DNA from: Acinetobacter sp. WCHAc010034
GTDB taxonomy: Bacteria > Pseudomonadota > Gammaproteobacteria > Pseudomonadales > Moraxellaceae
Direction: 5' to 3'
NCBI RefSeq assembly: GCF_001696615.3
Contig: NZ_CP032279.1
Location: 992,001 to 1,056,000 of the forward strand
Length of the DNA stretch: 64,000 nucleotides
In this document: one piece after another, positions 63,933-64,000 of the stretch
Numbering within the stretch: the stretch's first letter is position 1
Layout: each line of letters opens with the position of its first letter
The notes under the pieces: model-generated
Told to the model about the DNA's origin: nothing
Seen by the model: the letters and a program-made list of their open reading frames with translations, nothing else
Database searches by the model: none
Program-made: the position numbers and the translations under genes

Positions 63933-64000
63933 GCGGCACCCTTACTTTTAAGGCATTTTTCTGCACGCTGATCCGCAACGGCGTCTGCATTTCGGCAATT

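Overview
The window reads as a chromosomal segment of a gamma-proteobacterium of the Moraxellaceae, most likely Acinetobacter on its GC-richer side. The pointers are the protein types, a soluble stand-alone RnfB next to nth, and the paired DUF3649/PepSY/DUF3325 genes of an iron locus. This is inference from recognisable protein families; no 16S gene is present. I saw no tRNA, rRNA, CRISPR array, transposase or prophage.

Left part (1-19 kb): the end of cydB with a small DUF2474 gene, a MocR-type regulator, and a secreted His/Met-rich protein. Then comes an iron-acquisition locus. A Fur-box/promoter region at about 14.67-14.70 kb separates a rightward set (FecI-like sigma factor, FecR-like anti-sigma, STN-type TonB-dependent siderophore receptor) from a leftward set (DUF3649, PepSY, DUF3325). 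The leftward set runs on, with gaps of 6 bp or less or short overlaps, into a complete MdtABC/MuxABC-type RND pump with its own outer-membrane channel. The pump therefore looks like part of one 11-kb operon that starts beside the Fur box.

Middle (19-42 kb): mostly housekeeping genes (5-formyl-THF cyclo-ligase, lon, rlmH, gdhA, rnfB-nth, adk, PBP2, rsmD, an NlpE-type lipoprotein, a LuxR-type regulator) mixed with small envelope proteins. Between lon and an M28 peptidase gene sits an AT-rich NucS/DUF91-like nuclease gene bracketed by two nearly identical terminators, followed by a possible small RNA.

Right part (42.3-60.5 kb): a complete Ter stress-response cluster in three blocks. Block one (leftward) is terA-terD-terC-terE-terF-AIM24-terZ/X-like. 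Block two (rightward) is a five-gene overlapping biosynthetic module: ATP-grasp, PRTase with TRSP motif, HAD phosphatase, StiP/PELF-type PRTase-like protein, HpcH/HpaI-CitE-like lyase. Block three (leftward) is terY1-terX-terY2-terY3-PP2C phosphatase-Ser/Thr kinase. These parts are known together from comparative genomics of Ter systems: calcium-binding TerD proteins and the membrane protein TerC, vWA scaffolds with kinase/phosphatase signalling, and an enzyme set thought to make an uncharacterised nucleotide-like metabolite. No terB or terW is present, and terC lies between terD and terE. This is the most unusual system in the window.

Far right: groEL and groES behind a well-formed heat-shock promoter, and a metallophosphoesterase gene.
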